DNA of 35,664 nt, from positions 1 through 35,664 of the forward strand of contig JAFGLU010000061.1 in the NCBI GenBank assembly GCA_016927865.1, given 5' to 3'. Below, one piece after another: positions 24,818 through 32,154 of this stretch. Source of the stretch: Anaerolineaceae bacterium (GTDB lineage: Bacteria; Chloroflexota; Anaerolineae; Anaerolineales; Anaerolineaceae). The notes under the pieces are model-generated. The model was not told the DNA's origin. It did not search any database and saw nothing but the letters and a program-made list of their open reading frames with translations. Every line of letters starts with the position of its first letter. Positions within the stretch are counted from its first letter, which is position 1. The translations under genes were made by a program, and so were the position numbers.

Positions 24818-26080
24818 ATGACCCAACCCTCCTCCTTCCTGGGTTATACCTGCTCATTGTGCGGCACGCAGTACGCCCCGCACGAGGTCGTTTACGTTTG
24901 CCCGCGCGACGGCGGCAACCTGGATGTCAATCTGGACCTGGCTGCCATTCGCCGCAGCCCAATCCATCCGGCCACCAGCGCGACCCGCGAGCCGTCTTTG
25001 TGGCGTTATCTACCTTTGCTGCCGGTGGCTGACCCCGGCGGAAACGGCACGCCGCTGCGCGCCGCCGGTTGGACGCCGCTCTTTTCCCCGCCCCAACTGG
25101 CGCGCCGACTGGGCCTGCCCCGGTTGTGGATCAAGGATGAAGGCCGCAACCCGACCGCATCCTTCAAAGACCGGGCCAGCGCGGTGGTGGTGGCCCGCGC
25201 CAAAGAAATCATTGCGCCCGTATTGGTCACCGCTTCTACCGGAAACGCCGGGGCTGCTCTGGCCGGTATGGCAGCCGCAGTGGGGATGCGTTCGATGATC
25301 TTCGCCCCGCGTACCGCCCCGCCCGCCAAAGTGGCCCAATTGCTGGTATATGGCGCCCAGGTCATTCTGGTGGATGGCAACTACGACTCAGCCTTTGACC
25401 TCACCGTGCAGGCCGCGCAAGAGTACGGCTGGTACTGTCGCAACACCGGCTACAATCCCTTCACGGTGGAGGGCAAAAAGACCGCTGCCTACGAAATCTG
25501 GGAAACAATCTACCCACAATTGACCGGGTTGCAGCACCCCTTGTGCATCTTTATCTCGGTCGGCGACGGCAACATCATTTCCGGCATCCACAAGGGATTC
25601 AAGGATCTGCAAGCGCTGGGCTGGATCGATCAAATGCCGCGCTTGTTCGGTGTGCAATCCGAAGGCTCGGCGGCCATTGCCAACGCCTGGAAAGCCCGCA
25701 GCGAAACCATCCAGCCTGTGGAATCCCACACGCTGGCCGACAGCATTTCCGTAGACTTCCCCCGGGATGGCATTCGCGCCGTGCGTGCTGCCCAGCAGAC
25801 CGGTGGAGCGTACCTCAAAGTGAGCGACGAAGCCATTCTCAAGGCCATCCCGGCCCTGGGCAGCGCTGGGATTTTTGCCGAACCCGCTGGGGCCGCGGCG
25901 TACGCCGGGCTAACTTCTGCGCTCGACCAGGGCATCGTCGATTCTGAAGACCCCATCCTGGTGATTAACACCGGTTCTGGGCTCAAGGATGTCAAAGCCG
26001 CCATGCAGTCGGTGCGGCCCGCGCCCATCATCGAACCCACTCTGATCGCTTTGAGGAAACATCTGGAGGCGACTCGGTGA
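24818..26080 (+). CDS. Threonine-synthase-like PLP enzyme
   Basis: A 420-residue fold-type II PLP enzyme. The PLP lysine is K117 in NPTASFKDRA, followed by the substrate loop VTASTGNAGAALAG; this pairing is that of ThrC, which converts O-phosphohomoserine to threonine. A zinc-ribbon-like N-terminus has C12 and C15 (CSLCG) and C28 (VCPRDGG), but the fourth cysteine is replaced by Asp31, so metal binding is doubtful. It follows the permease by 15 bp with no visible ribosome-binding site. Being inside an importer operon rather than with threonine genes, it may act on another hydroxy- or diamino acid. I give no gene symbol because related enzymes include threonine and diaminopropionate lyases. 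Confidence 0.75.
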   Translation: MTQPSSFLGYTCSLCGTQYAPHEVVYVCPRDGGNLDVNLDLAAIRRSPIHPATSATREPSLWRYLPLLPVADPGGNGTPLRAAGWTPLFSPPQLARRLGLPRLWIKDEGRNPTASFKDRASAVVVARAKEIIAPVLVTASTGNAGAALAGMAAAVGMRSMIFAPRTAPPAKVAQLLVYGAQVILVDGNYDSAFDLTVQAAQEYGWYCRNTGYNPFTVEGKKTAAYEIWETIYPQLTGLQHPLCIFISVGDGNIISGIHKGFKDLQALGWIDQMPRLFGVQSEGSAAIANAWKARSETIQPVESHTLADSISVDFPRDGIRAVRAAQQTGGAYLKVSDEAILKAIPALGSAGIFAEPAGAAAYAGLTSALDQGIVDSEDPILVINTGSGLKDVKAAMQSVRPAPIIEPTLIALRKHLEATR

Positions 26081-26210
26081 CACAAACTCTGCGATACCTC
26101 TTCTCCGGTGACTTCTCCCCAGGCGCAGCTAGATCAGGATCAACTTCATGCCTGTTTCCACCGCTGCGCCCCTACGCGGACTCTCCGATTCCTCTTCCTA
26201 TCGCTCCTTC

Positions 26211-26243
26211 TTTCTCTGCGCTCTTTGCGCCTCTGCGGTTCCT
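26211..26243. repeat. Degenerate CTCTGCG tandem repeat
   Basis: The run CTCTGCG CTCTTTGCGC CTCTGCGG consists of 7-10 nt units of one theme (complement CGCAGAG). Similar CGCAGAG-type strings are, to my knowledge, scattered in intergenic DNA of several bacterial phyla. It lies in the 187-bp gap between the PLP enzyme and the glycosyltransferase. No function is known to me. Confidence 0.4.
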
Positions 26244-26267
26244 CTTATCTTCTCATGAAAGGCCCCT

Positions 26268-27206
26268 ATGAAACCTACCTTCTCGATTATCGCCCCCATC
26301 TTCAACGAGTTTGAATCTCTCCCCGAGCTGCGCCGCCGCGTCTCAGAGGTGATGGACGGCCTCGGCGAACCTTGGGAGCTGCTGCTAATCGACGACGGCT
26401 CCACGGATGGCTCCACCGAACGCATCCGCGAACTGGCGGCGCAGGATGAGCGCATCCGCCCGATCATCTTCGCGCGCAACTTCGGCCACCAAATCGCCGT
26501 CACCGCCGGGCTGGATTACTCTCGCGGCGATGCCGTTGTCATCATCGACGCCGACCTTCAGGACCCGCCTGAGTTGATCGCCGAGATGGTTGCACGCTGG
26601 CGCGAGGGTTATGAAGTGGTCTATGCGGTTCGCGCCGAGCGCGAAGGCGAATCGGCCTTCAAGTTATGGACTGCCTCTCTCTTCTACCGCATCATCTACC
26701 GCATTACCGATGTAAAGATCCCTATGGATACCGGCGATTTCCGCCTGATGGATCGTAAAGTGGTCAACGTGATGAACTCGATGCGCGAGAAAGCCCGCTT
26801 CTTGCGCGGCATGTCCGCCTGGGTGGGCTTCCGTCAGGTCGGCGTGCCCTACAAACGCGCCGCGCGATTCGCAGGAAGCACGAAATACCCGTTTCGCAAG
26901 ATGCTCAAACTGGCCATCACCGCCATCACGGGCTTCTCACACCTTCCCTTGCAAATCGCCACCTGGATCGGTTTCGTCGCCGCCGGTATCTCGTTGATCT
27001 TCATCCCCATCGTCATCATTGAACGCCTGATCGGCAAACAGGCCTTCTTCGGGCAAGCCACCACCCTGGTAGCAGTCTTGTTCCTGGGCGGCGTGCAGTT
27101 GATCTGCCTGGGCATTCTCGGAGAATACATTGGCCGCATTTACGACGAAGTCAAGGGCCGCCCACTGTACATCGTTCGCGAAGCCCCAGAAAAAGAACAG
27201 GAGTAA
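26268..27206 (+). CDS. Family 2 glycosyltransferase, membrane-anchored (DPM1/GtrB type)
   Basis: A 312-residue protein. The GT-A domain spans about residues 1-225, with the nucleotide-binding [10 protein letters not shown] at 41-50, the metal-binding DAD at 94-96 within [11 protein letters not shown], and the [12 protein letters not shown] loop near 180. Two C-terminal helices (about 228-255 and 262-290) form the membrane anchor, as in polyprenyl-phosphate sugar transferases. It probably charges a lipid carrier with a sugar from UDP- or GDP-sugar. AAAGG precedes the ATG by 5 nt. It ends 3 nt before the next gene. It has no obvious link to purine use, so it may simply share the transcript. Confidence 0.88.
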   Translation: MKPTFSIIAPIFNEFESLPELRRRVSEVMDGLGEPWELLLIDDGSTDGSTERIRELAAQDERIRPIIFARNFGHQIAVTAGLDYSRGDAVVIIDADLQDPPELIAEMVARWREGYEVVYAVRAEREGESAFKLWTASLFYRIIYRITDVKIPMDTGDFRLMDRKVVNVMNSMREKARFLRGMSAWVGFRQVGVPYKRAARFAGSTKYPFRKMLKLAITAITGFSHLPLQIATWIGFVAAGISLIFIPIVIIERLIGKQAFFGQATTLVAVLFLGGVQLICLGILGEYIGRIYDEVKGRPLYIVREAPEKEQE

Positions 27207-27209
27207 ACC

Positions 27210-28667
27210 ATGAGCACCATCGATTTGACCATTCATCCCGACCGGCTGGAACGCACTTTACAGCGTGTTCGCGAGCGCAACTTTATCATCCCAACCTTTG
27301 CCCAGATGAAACATCCCGCCCTCATCCCCGACGCCGTCAAAGCTCGCCTGGCGCAAACGGGCCTGTGGGACGTGGCCCCCATCAACCTGTACCGCATCAC
27401 CTGGAAGAACCAGCCCACCCCCTCTGGCGGGCAGTTCGGCGGCGTCAATTACATTGAGCTGCCCTCCAGCTTGACCGGCACCCGCGCGCGGGTCATTGCC
27501 CTGGTGGGCAAATGGTTCCCCACTGGCTCCCATAAGGTCGGTGCGGCCTTTGGTTGCCTGGTTCCGCGCCTGGTCACCGGGCAGTTTGACCCCACCACCC
27601 AAAAAGCAGTGTGGCCTTCCACCGGCAACTACTGCCGAGGTGGCGCCTATGACTCAACCCTGTTAGCCTGCCCCTCCATCGCAATCCTCCCCGAAGGTAT
27701 GAGCAAAGAGCGCTTTGAGTGGCTGTCCAATATCGCCGGAGATGTCATCGCCACGCCAGGTAGCGAATCCAATGTCAAAGAAATTTTTGACAAATGCTGG
27801 GAGTTGCGCAAATCCGGCCAGGATTTGATGATCTTCAACCAGTTCGATGAATTTGGCAACTATCTCTGGCATTACGACGTTACCGGCCACGCTATGGAAG
27901 AGGTGCTTAACGCCGAATTAGGCCCCAAAAACACGTTCCGCGGCGTGGCGCTCACCACCGGCTCTGCCGGTACCATTGCCTCGGGCGACTACCTCAAGCA
28001 GATCTTCCCCCAAAGCAAGATCATCGCCAGCGAGGCCCTGCAGTGTCCCACCCTGCTGCTCAACGGCTTCGGCGCTCACCGCATCGAGGGCATCGGCGAC
28101 AAGCATGTACCCTGGATTCACAACGTCAAGAACACCGATATGATTGTCGCCATTGATGACAATGACGTCGTCGACATTGCCCGATTGTTCAACGAACCCA
28201 TCGGCAAGGAATACCTGCTCAAGAAAGGTGTCCCCGCTGCTACCGTTGATCAACTGGATCTGCTAGGCTTCTCTGGCATCGCCAATATGCTCTCAGCAGT
28301 CAAGTTCGCCAAGTACAACGAACTCACCGAGAACGATGTAGTGCTCACCGTTTTGACCGACTCGATGGAACTCTACGGCACCCGCCTGGAAGAATACACC
28401 GAGCAGTTCGGACCTTTCACCCCCTTCGACGCCGCCGAAGCATTCGCCGGCGCGCTGCACGGGGTGACTACCGACAACCTGCTCGAGTTGAGCTACCTCG
28501 ACCGTAAGCGTGTCCACAACCTCAAGTACTACACCTGGGTAGAGCAGCAGGGCAAGACCTACGAGGAAATTCAAGCGCAGTGGTACGACTCCGACTACTG
28601 GACTAACGTTCAAAAACAAGTTGGCGAGATCGATGCCCGCATCGAAGCCTTCAACAAGATGATCTAA
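27210..28667 (+). CDS. Fold-type II PLP-dependent lyase/synthase-like enzyme (cysteine-synthase-related)
   Basis: A 485-residue protein. The probable PLP lysine is K109 in WFPTGSHKVGAAFG; the loop PSTGNYCRGG at 136-145 takes the place of the STGN substrate loop. A glycine-rich phosphate loop, LTTGSAGTIASGDYL, is near residue 250, followed by the cysteine-synthase-like run GAHRIEGIGDKHVPWI. It is longer than cysteine synthase (about 310) and E. coli YgeX (about 400), with a C-terminal extension of about 100 residues. The reaction is unknown; beta-elimination or replacement is expected from the fold. AGGAG precedes the ATG. As last gene of the importer transcript it may stand in for YgeX (diaminopropionate ammonia-lyase), an inference from context only. 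Confidence 0.75.
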   Translation: MSTIDLTIHPDRLERTLQRVRERNFIIPTFAQMKHPALIPDAVKARLAQTGLWDVAPINLYRITWKNQPTPSGGQFGGVNYIELPSSLTGTRARVIALVGKWFPTGSHKVGAAFGCLVPRLVTGQFDPTTQKAVWPSTGNYCRGGAYDSTLLACPSIAILPEGMSKERFEWLSNIAGDVIATPGSESNVKEIFDKCWELRKSGQDLMIFNQFDEFGNYLWHYDVTGHAMEEVLNAELGPKNTFRGVALTTGSAGTIASGDYLKQIFPQSKIIASEALQCPTLLLNGFGAHRIEGIGDKHVPWIHNVKNTDMIVAIDDNDVVDIARLFNEPIGKEYLLKKGVPAATVDQLDLLGFSGIANMLSAVKFAKYNELTENDVVLTVLTDSMELYGTRLEEYTEQFGPFTPFDAAEAFAGALHGVTTDNLLELSYLDRKRVHNLKYYTWVEQQGKTYEEIQAQWYDSDYWTNVQKQVGEIDARIEAFNKMI

Positions 28668-28683
28668 GCAACTCAAAGCCCCA

Positions 28684-28732
28684 AAAATAAAGTATTGGTC
28701 GGGCGCTTCGCGCCCGACCAATACTTTATTTT
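28684..28732. repeat. Intergenic palindrome, 23-bp arms, tip GCTTCGC
   Basis: Perfect arms at 28684-28706 and 28710-28732 around TTC (arm starts AAAATAAAGTATTGGTCGGG). The right arm ends in TTTATTTT, so on the plus strand it could terminate the importer transcript. It begins 17 nt after the PLP enzyme stop. Confidence 0.88.
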
Positions 28733-28757
28733 CAGCTCATGCTCCTGGCTGAGTAGT

Positions 28758-28785
28758 TTGACAATTTTTATGTATAATGGATACA
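28758..28785 (+). promoter_or_regulatory. Promoter/operator region of the 180-residue protein gene
   Basis: A perfect TATAAT at 28773-28778, directly preceded by TG, sits inside the dyad TGTAT-AATGG-ATACA (28771-28785). A TTGACA at 28758 is only 9 bp away, too close to serve as the -35 for it. The start codon at 28806 follows closely. Confidence 0.45.
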
Positions 28786-28805
28786 AACCATGCAAAGAAT
28801 CACAC

Positions 28806-29348
28806 ATGTATCCTGAATCCGACTCGATCATCCTCGTCACCTACCTGCCCTCCCCGCGCGATTTGGAAATTGCGCGCTTGCTGGGCTGGTACCGCATCCC
28901 GCTGCGCAGCGCCCCCAAGGTCGTCAACGTGGATTACCTGGCCTTCTACCAGGGGCTGGCCTTTGGGCCGGCTCACCAGTGGCGGATTGAAACCATCGTC
29001 TCCGTGCGCGGGTACGAACTCACCACGCGCCTCGAACTGCTGCGAGACGAGCCCGATCATCCTCACGCGCAGGAAGAATATTACAAAATCCAGCTTGGCC
29101 CACTGGAACATCTCCCCAACCCCATTCCTGCCGGGCGCTGGAAGCGCATCACGTTCCTGTACACAACGGGCGAGCAGATGCAAACTGCTCGCTCGATCAA
29201 TGACCTTGTAGTCCGCTCTGAAGAGCGCCAGGGGCTGTGGCGATCACTCCGCGAACGAGCCTTACAAAGTGGCCCCTACACAGCCCAAGACCTCCCCGAA
29301 CTGCCGATCGATCCGGAAATTCTGGCCTTCATCATCGGCAGACGATAG
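28806..29348 (+). CDS. Hypothetical protein, 180 residues, soluble
   Basis: I do not recognise this protein. It begins MYPESDSIILVTYLPSPRDL and has no signal peptide or membrane helix. Composition is mixed alpha/beta, with a basic arginine-rich C-terminal third (RSEERQGLWRSLRERAL) and conserved-looking aromatic motifs (GRWKRITFLYTTGEQ, QWRIETIVSVRGYEL). No catalytic signature is evident; the RITFLYTT strand and the W/R content could suit nucleic-acid or nucleotide binding, but this is a guess. The longer open frame back to 28695 would be translated through the palindrome and is rejected; ATG 28806 follows a plausible promoter but has no clear ribosome-binding site. The gene is a single unit flanked by palindromes at 28684 and 29358. 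Confidence 0.65.
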   Translation: MYPESDSIILVTYLPSPRDLEIARLLGWYRIPLRSAPKVVNVDYLAFYQGLAFGPAHQWRIETIVSVRGYELTTRLELLRDEPDHPHAQEEYYKIQLGPLEHLPNPIPAGRWKRITFLYTTGEQMQTARSINDLVVRSEERQGLWRSLRERALQSGPYTAQDLPELPIDPEILAFIIGRR

Positions 29349-29357
29349 ATAAAAAGG

Positions 29358-29412
29358 CCCGCAATTAGGGTGAATGTTGGTGCGAAGTACCAACATTCAC
29401 CCTAATTGCGGG
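29358..29412. repeat. Intergenic palindrome, 24-bp arms, tip GCGAAGT
   Basis: Perfect arms at 29358-29381 and 29389-29412 (arm starts CCCGCAATTAGGGTGAATGT); the inner GC-GAA-GT adds one pair and a G-T wobble. It lies 9 nt after the stop of the 180-residue protein and before the convergent HhH gene. The tip orientation is opposite to that of the copy at 28684. Confidence 0.87.
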
Positions 29413-29461
29413 GGCGTTCTGCAAATTAGGTGTTTATATAGGTGGGCGAAGACGCGCTGTT

Positions 29462-29839
29462 TTACCCGTTTTTAACCAGGAATGCTGCCTGTGCGGGCCA
29501 ATCAGCAGGGTCGCCCAGCCGCAGCCCAGCCTCCTGCAAAATCGTCCGCAGCTGTTCTACGGACGCAGTCGCCAACTGACTCAGCGAACAAATCCCCGCC
29601 GCGTTCAATGCTGCTTGCGTTTTCGGACCAATCCCTTTGATCACCGTCAGGTCATCTACGCTTTGAACCGCCGCGGGCTGCGCGGCAGGTTTGGGCTCTT
29701 CTGGCACGCGGATCGCGGGGGTGAAAATTAAAAAGCGTTCGCGGGGGCGTTTTTTCCAATACAGCAGCAGCACAACTGGGATCAGAATACCTATCACAGG
29801 CAGTATCGCCCACCAGGGCACCGGCTTGTTTCTTAACAT
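29462..29839 (-). CDS. Membrane-anchored helix-hairpin-helix protein
   Basis: A 125-residue protein. One helix at about residues 10-27 (AILPVIGILIPVVLLLYW) is followed by basic KKRPRER, so the C-terminal part should be cytoplasmic. A proline/alanine linker leads to a helix-hairpin-helix motif at about 63-90 (DLTVIKGIGPKTQAALNAAG), which usually binds DNA without sequence preference or mediates protein contacts. GGAGGTGA upstream of the ATG gives a strong start. It is the last gene of the minus-strand HD-propeller-NUDIX-HhH unit, 25 bp after the NUDIX stop. Function unknown; tethering DNA to the membrane is one possibility. Confidence 0.7.
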   Translation of the reverse strand: MLRNKPVPWWAILPVIGILIPVVLLLYWKKRPRERFLIFTPAIRVPEEPKPAAQPAAVQSVDDLTVIKGIGPKTQAALNAAGICSLSQLATASVEQLRTILQEAGLRLGDPADWPAQAAFLVKNG

Positions 29840-29864
29840 GATTCACCTCCATCCAGCAGCTATG

Positions 29865-30293
29865 TCAGGAATTTTTGCGCTCCAAGTAATGCGCCAGATT
29901 GCTCCGGCTGACCACCGATAAATTTTCCGGAATTTCTTCTATACGAAACCAGCCAATCGCGTCGCATTTTCCCGGCTCGCAGATGACCGGCTCACCTTCG
30001 GTGACCCGACAGATGAAGGTCGGCGAGACCCAATGCTGTCCTTCTTCCGGAAGAAGATGGTCCACCACATCCAACAGTTCGCCCACCTCAATTTGGATGC
30101 CGTATTCTTCAGCAATTTCCCGCTGGAGCGCATCTTTTAATCGTTCGCCGAACTCAACCGACCCGCCCGGAAACTCCCACAGCCCGCGTTCGTTCTTGGC
30201 CAGCGGGCCGCGCCGCGCCAGGAACAAGCGCCCGTCCTCTGCGACGATGATGGCGCCCACGCCTACACCGATGTAATCCACGCCGCGCTTCAT
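29865..30293 (-). CDS. NUDIX hydrolase
   Basis: A 142-residue hydrolase of nucleoside diphosphate-linked compounds. The NUDIX box G-x5-E-x7-REUxEExGU is complete from G44 to I66 (GSVEFGE, then REIAEEYGI), with E59, E62 and E63 as metal ligands. LWEFPGGS just before it and VVDHLLPEEGQHWVSPTF after it resemble MutT/dihydroneopterin-triphosphatase-like members. Substrates could be oxidised dNTPs or nucleotide sugars; the sequence does not decide. The ATG overlaps the stop of the propeller gene by 4 nt (ATGA). Together with the HD hydrolase two genes upstream it suggests a nucleotide-turnover unit. Confidence 0.88.
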   Translation of the reverse strand: MKRGVDYIGVGVGAIIVAEDGRLFLARRGPLAKNERGLWEFPGGSVEFGERLKDALQREIAEEYGIQIEVGELLDVVDHLLPEEGQHWVSPTFICRVTEGEPVICEPGKCDAIGWFRIEEIPENLSVVSRSNLAHYLERKNS

Positions 30294-31222
30294 GGATTGA
30301 CCGCCAATTCCCGGACGCTGTCAGCGACCAAATCCCAAACATGCACCGTGCCGTCTACTAACAGGATGGCCAACGTGCGCCCGTCGGGAGCAAATTCAAG
30401 CTCTTCCACCGATTGAGACTCACGCAAAACTGCCTGTACCCGCGCGCGCCGCATCCGCTCCCCTTCAACGTGCTCTAAATCTAGCAGTTGCACCGAGAAC
30501 GGCGATTGGCCCATGCCCGCCACGGGCTCCCAGGCGTTGACCGCCGCCAAGCCCTCATTCACCGGGCTAATGGCCGTCACCATTCCGAATCCGCCCACAT
30601 AGATCTCGCGCAGGCTGTTCCCAGTCGCCAGTTCAAATATGCTCAGGTGGCAGGCGTTATCACCAATCAGCAGTTGCTTGTGCGCCGCCGAAAAACAAAT
30701 CGGCGGAACGCGCTGAAAGCGACTGACATTAAATTTGAAGCGTCGCTGCCCCGACTCTAAATCCATGCAAGCGCCCGCTGCCCAATCTTCTCCCGAGACT
30801 TCTCCCGAAAGGGTCACCACCAGCGAGGTATTATCCGGCGCCAGGGCCCAACTGTCCATGCTGGGAAAGTAGCGCGGGTCCTGTTCGATGCGCAGGATGC
30901 GCACCGGGAGGACGCCAAACACATCCTCCACATCCAGGCGCAGGCGAAAGCGCTGGCCCGTCACCAGGCAGCGCTGCCAGAGTTCAAACATCTCCGGGTC
31001 CAGCGCCTGTAGGTGCATTTCCTCGCCGGAGTCCAGGCGCACCCCCGCCACACCCTCTTCATTTCGCTTGAGCAGCACCTGGCCTTCTCGATCGAGGCCA
31101 ATGGGCTCCCCCAAAACGTCCATGCGCTTACTTGCCGTGGGCAAATCCCACACCGCCATACTGTTTTGTCGGGTATTTGCTAGTAGTGTATTTCCATCGG
31201 GAGTGATGACCAGGCGCTTCAT
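30290..31222 (-). CDS. WD40/beta-propeller-like protein
   Basis: A 310-residue protein with repeated beta-strand units ending in WD-like pairs: NSMAVWDLPT near residue 20 and TVHVWDLVAD near 297, with PDGRTLAILL and PDGNTLLAN as the turn before them. At the ends these are clear WD40 units; the middle is degenerate (SWALAPDNTSLVVTLSG, HLSIFELATGN). About five to seven blades can be guessed. No signal peptide is present, so it is cytoplasmic. It is probably a scaffold for other proteins. AAGG lies just upstream of the ATG, which follows the HD gene by 11 bp; its stop overlaps the NUDIX start. Partners are most likely the adjacent gene products. Confidence 0.65.
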   Translation of the reverse strand: MKRLVITPDGNTLLANTRQNSMAVWDLPTASKRMDVLGEPIGLDREGQVLLKRNEEGVAGVRLDSGEEMHLQALDPEMFELWQRCLVTGQRFRLRLDVEDVFGVLPVRILRIEQDPRYFPSMDSWALAPDNTSLVVTLSGEVSGEDWAAGACMDLESGQRRFKFNVSRFQRVPPICFSAAHKQLLIGDNACHLSIFELATGNSLREIYVGGFGMVTAISPVNEGLAAVNAWEPVAGMGQSPFSVQLLDLEHVEGERMRRARVQAVLRESQSVEELEFAPDGRTLAILLVDGTVHVWDLVADSVRELAVNP

Positions 31223-31233
31223 AGACCTTAATT

Positions 31234-31803
31234 TTACTCCGAGTCCCGCTTTTCAATGGCCGGTTTAGCTTGAGCAACCACCCGATCGAACTCTTCCTCC
31301 AGGTTCGAGTTTGCCCCGCGCAACCCAGCCACCACCGCGGAGGCCCAGGCTATGTACTCCACACGGCGCTCATCACTCCAATCGGCGGGCGGGTGAAAAA
31401 TAACATCACGAATGTTACAAATCTTATCCGCCAGCTTGAGCTGCTTGGCCAGCTCCGACCGATGCGGGGCGTGAACAATCTGCAATCGCTTGCGCTCAGC
31501 TTTCGGCAAAGATTTGTCATCACTTACCTCCATCACCAGGTTGCGCACCTGGGAACCAAACAATGTTTCAATCTCCTCAGGGGTCGTTGATGTATCCTCC
31601 ACAGTGTCGTGTAAAATCGCCGCCAAAAGCAGATTCACATCGCGGACTTTGCCGACCCGGTAAAGCAACTCTGCCACCTCTATGGGGTGATTAATATAGG
31701 GAGTTTGGTCGCCTCCCTTGCGCCGCTGATCCTTGTGCTGACCGGCTGCGTATGCCAGTGCCTGAAAAATTCGTGCCAAATCCTTTTCGCTAAATAATTC
31801 CAT
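31234..31803 (-). CDS. HD-domain (p)ppGpp hydrolase-like protein (MESH1/SAH type)
   Basis: A 189-residue stand-alone HD-4 domain protein without a synthetase, TGS or ACT domain. Manganese ligands match those of RelA/SpoT hydrolase domains: H39 (PYINHP), H65 and D66 (ILHDTVED) and D126 (KLADKICNIRD); E69 and D70 of the catalytic ED pair are kept. The family's known reaction is removal of the 3' pyrophosphate of ppGpp; some members act on NADPH or other nucleotides. ATG 31803 with GGAG 9 nt upstream is preferred over the TTG at 31806. First gene of the minus-strand unit, 11 bp before the propeller gene. Confidence 0.88.
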   Translation of the reverse strand: MELFSEKDLARIFQALAYAAGQHKDQRRKGGDQTPYINHPIEVAELLYRVGKVRDVNLLLAAILHDTVEDTSTTPEEIETLFGSQVRNLVMEVSDDKSLPKAERKRLQIVHAPHRSELAKQLKLADKICNIRDVIFHPPADWSDERRVEYIAWASAVVAGLRGANSNLEEEFDRVVAQAKPAIEKRDSE

Positions 31804-31806
31804 CAA

Positions 31807-32154
31807 TCGTTTCTCCGTTCATTTGTTATGTTCAAACATTCTATCAGATAGGGCCCTCATCATAAACCTTAAGAACCTGTCCTAAAAATATTGGGGGGGG
31901 GTGCCGTGGTAGCTGGATGTTTAAGCAACTACTCAACCAAAGGCGGGAGATCCTGAATTTGAGGTAAATCCAGGGTCTTTTCTCAGCCTCTGAGCAGTTA
32001 GGTTAATAATATGCTCATCATGGAGGTGACTTCTGTCTAGGCATGGTAAAATGAAAAACGATCAACGTCTCGCAATTCCATCTCCCCGTCTGACCCGGCC
32101 CGGAACTTGCAATTCCCCTGATCATCTTCTATAGTACCCCGTTTTCAACCGGTT
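31807..32154 (+). other. Gap between the divergent HD and regulator genes (no gene)
   Basis: About 350 bp without a coding gene. It holds repeat fragments (31864-31965), a 9-nt G run near 31893, two dyads (CTCA-GCCTC-TGAG at 31982-31994 and TGAGCA-N15-TGCTCA at 31991-32017), a GGAGGTGA at 32022-32029 with no start codon after it, and a -10-like TAAAAT near 32047. Either dyad could be an operator for the regulator gene at 32155. No RNA gene is recognised. Confidence 0.4.
31864..31965. repeat. Fragments of the composite palindromic repeat
   Basis: 31864-31900 reads AAACCTTAAGAACCTGTCC then AAAAATATTGGGG, matching the outer arms of the element at 35397-35515 and the half-copy at 7911. A TGCCGTGGTAG piece matches the element at 6633. 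31951-31965 (CTGAATTTGAGGTAA) matches the arms of 15983 and 18373 but lacks its partner. It looks like a mosaic of decayed copies. Confidence 0.45.

Noticed and set aside
28758..28778. TTGACA and TATAAT as one sigma-70 promoter
   Set aside because: The two hexamers are only 9 bp apart; 16-18 bp are needed. TATAAT may still act with another upstream element.
15983..29412. CRISPR array made of the dispersed palindromes
   Set aside because: Copies are kilobases apart, differ in the arms and have no regular spacers; no cas genes are present.
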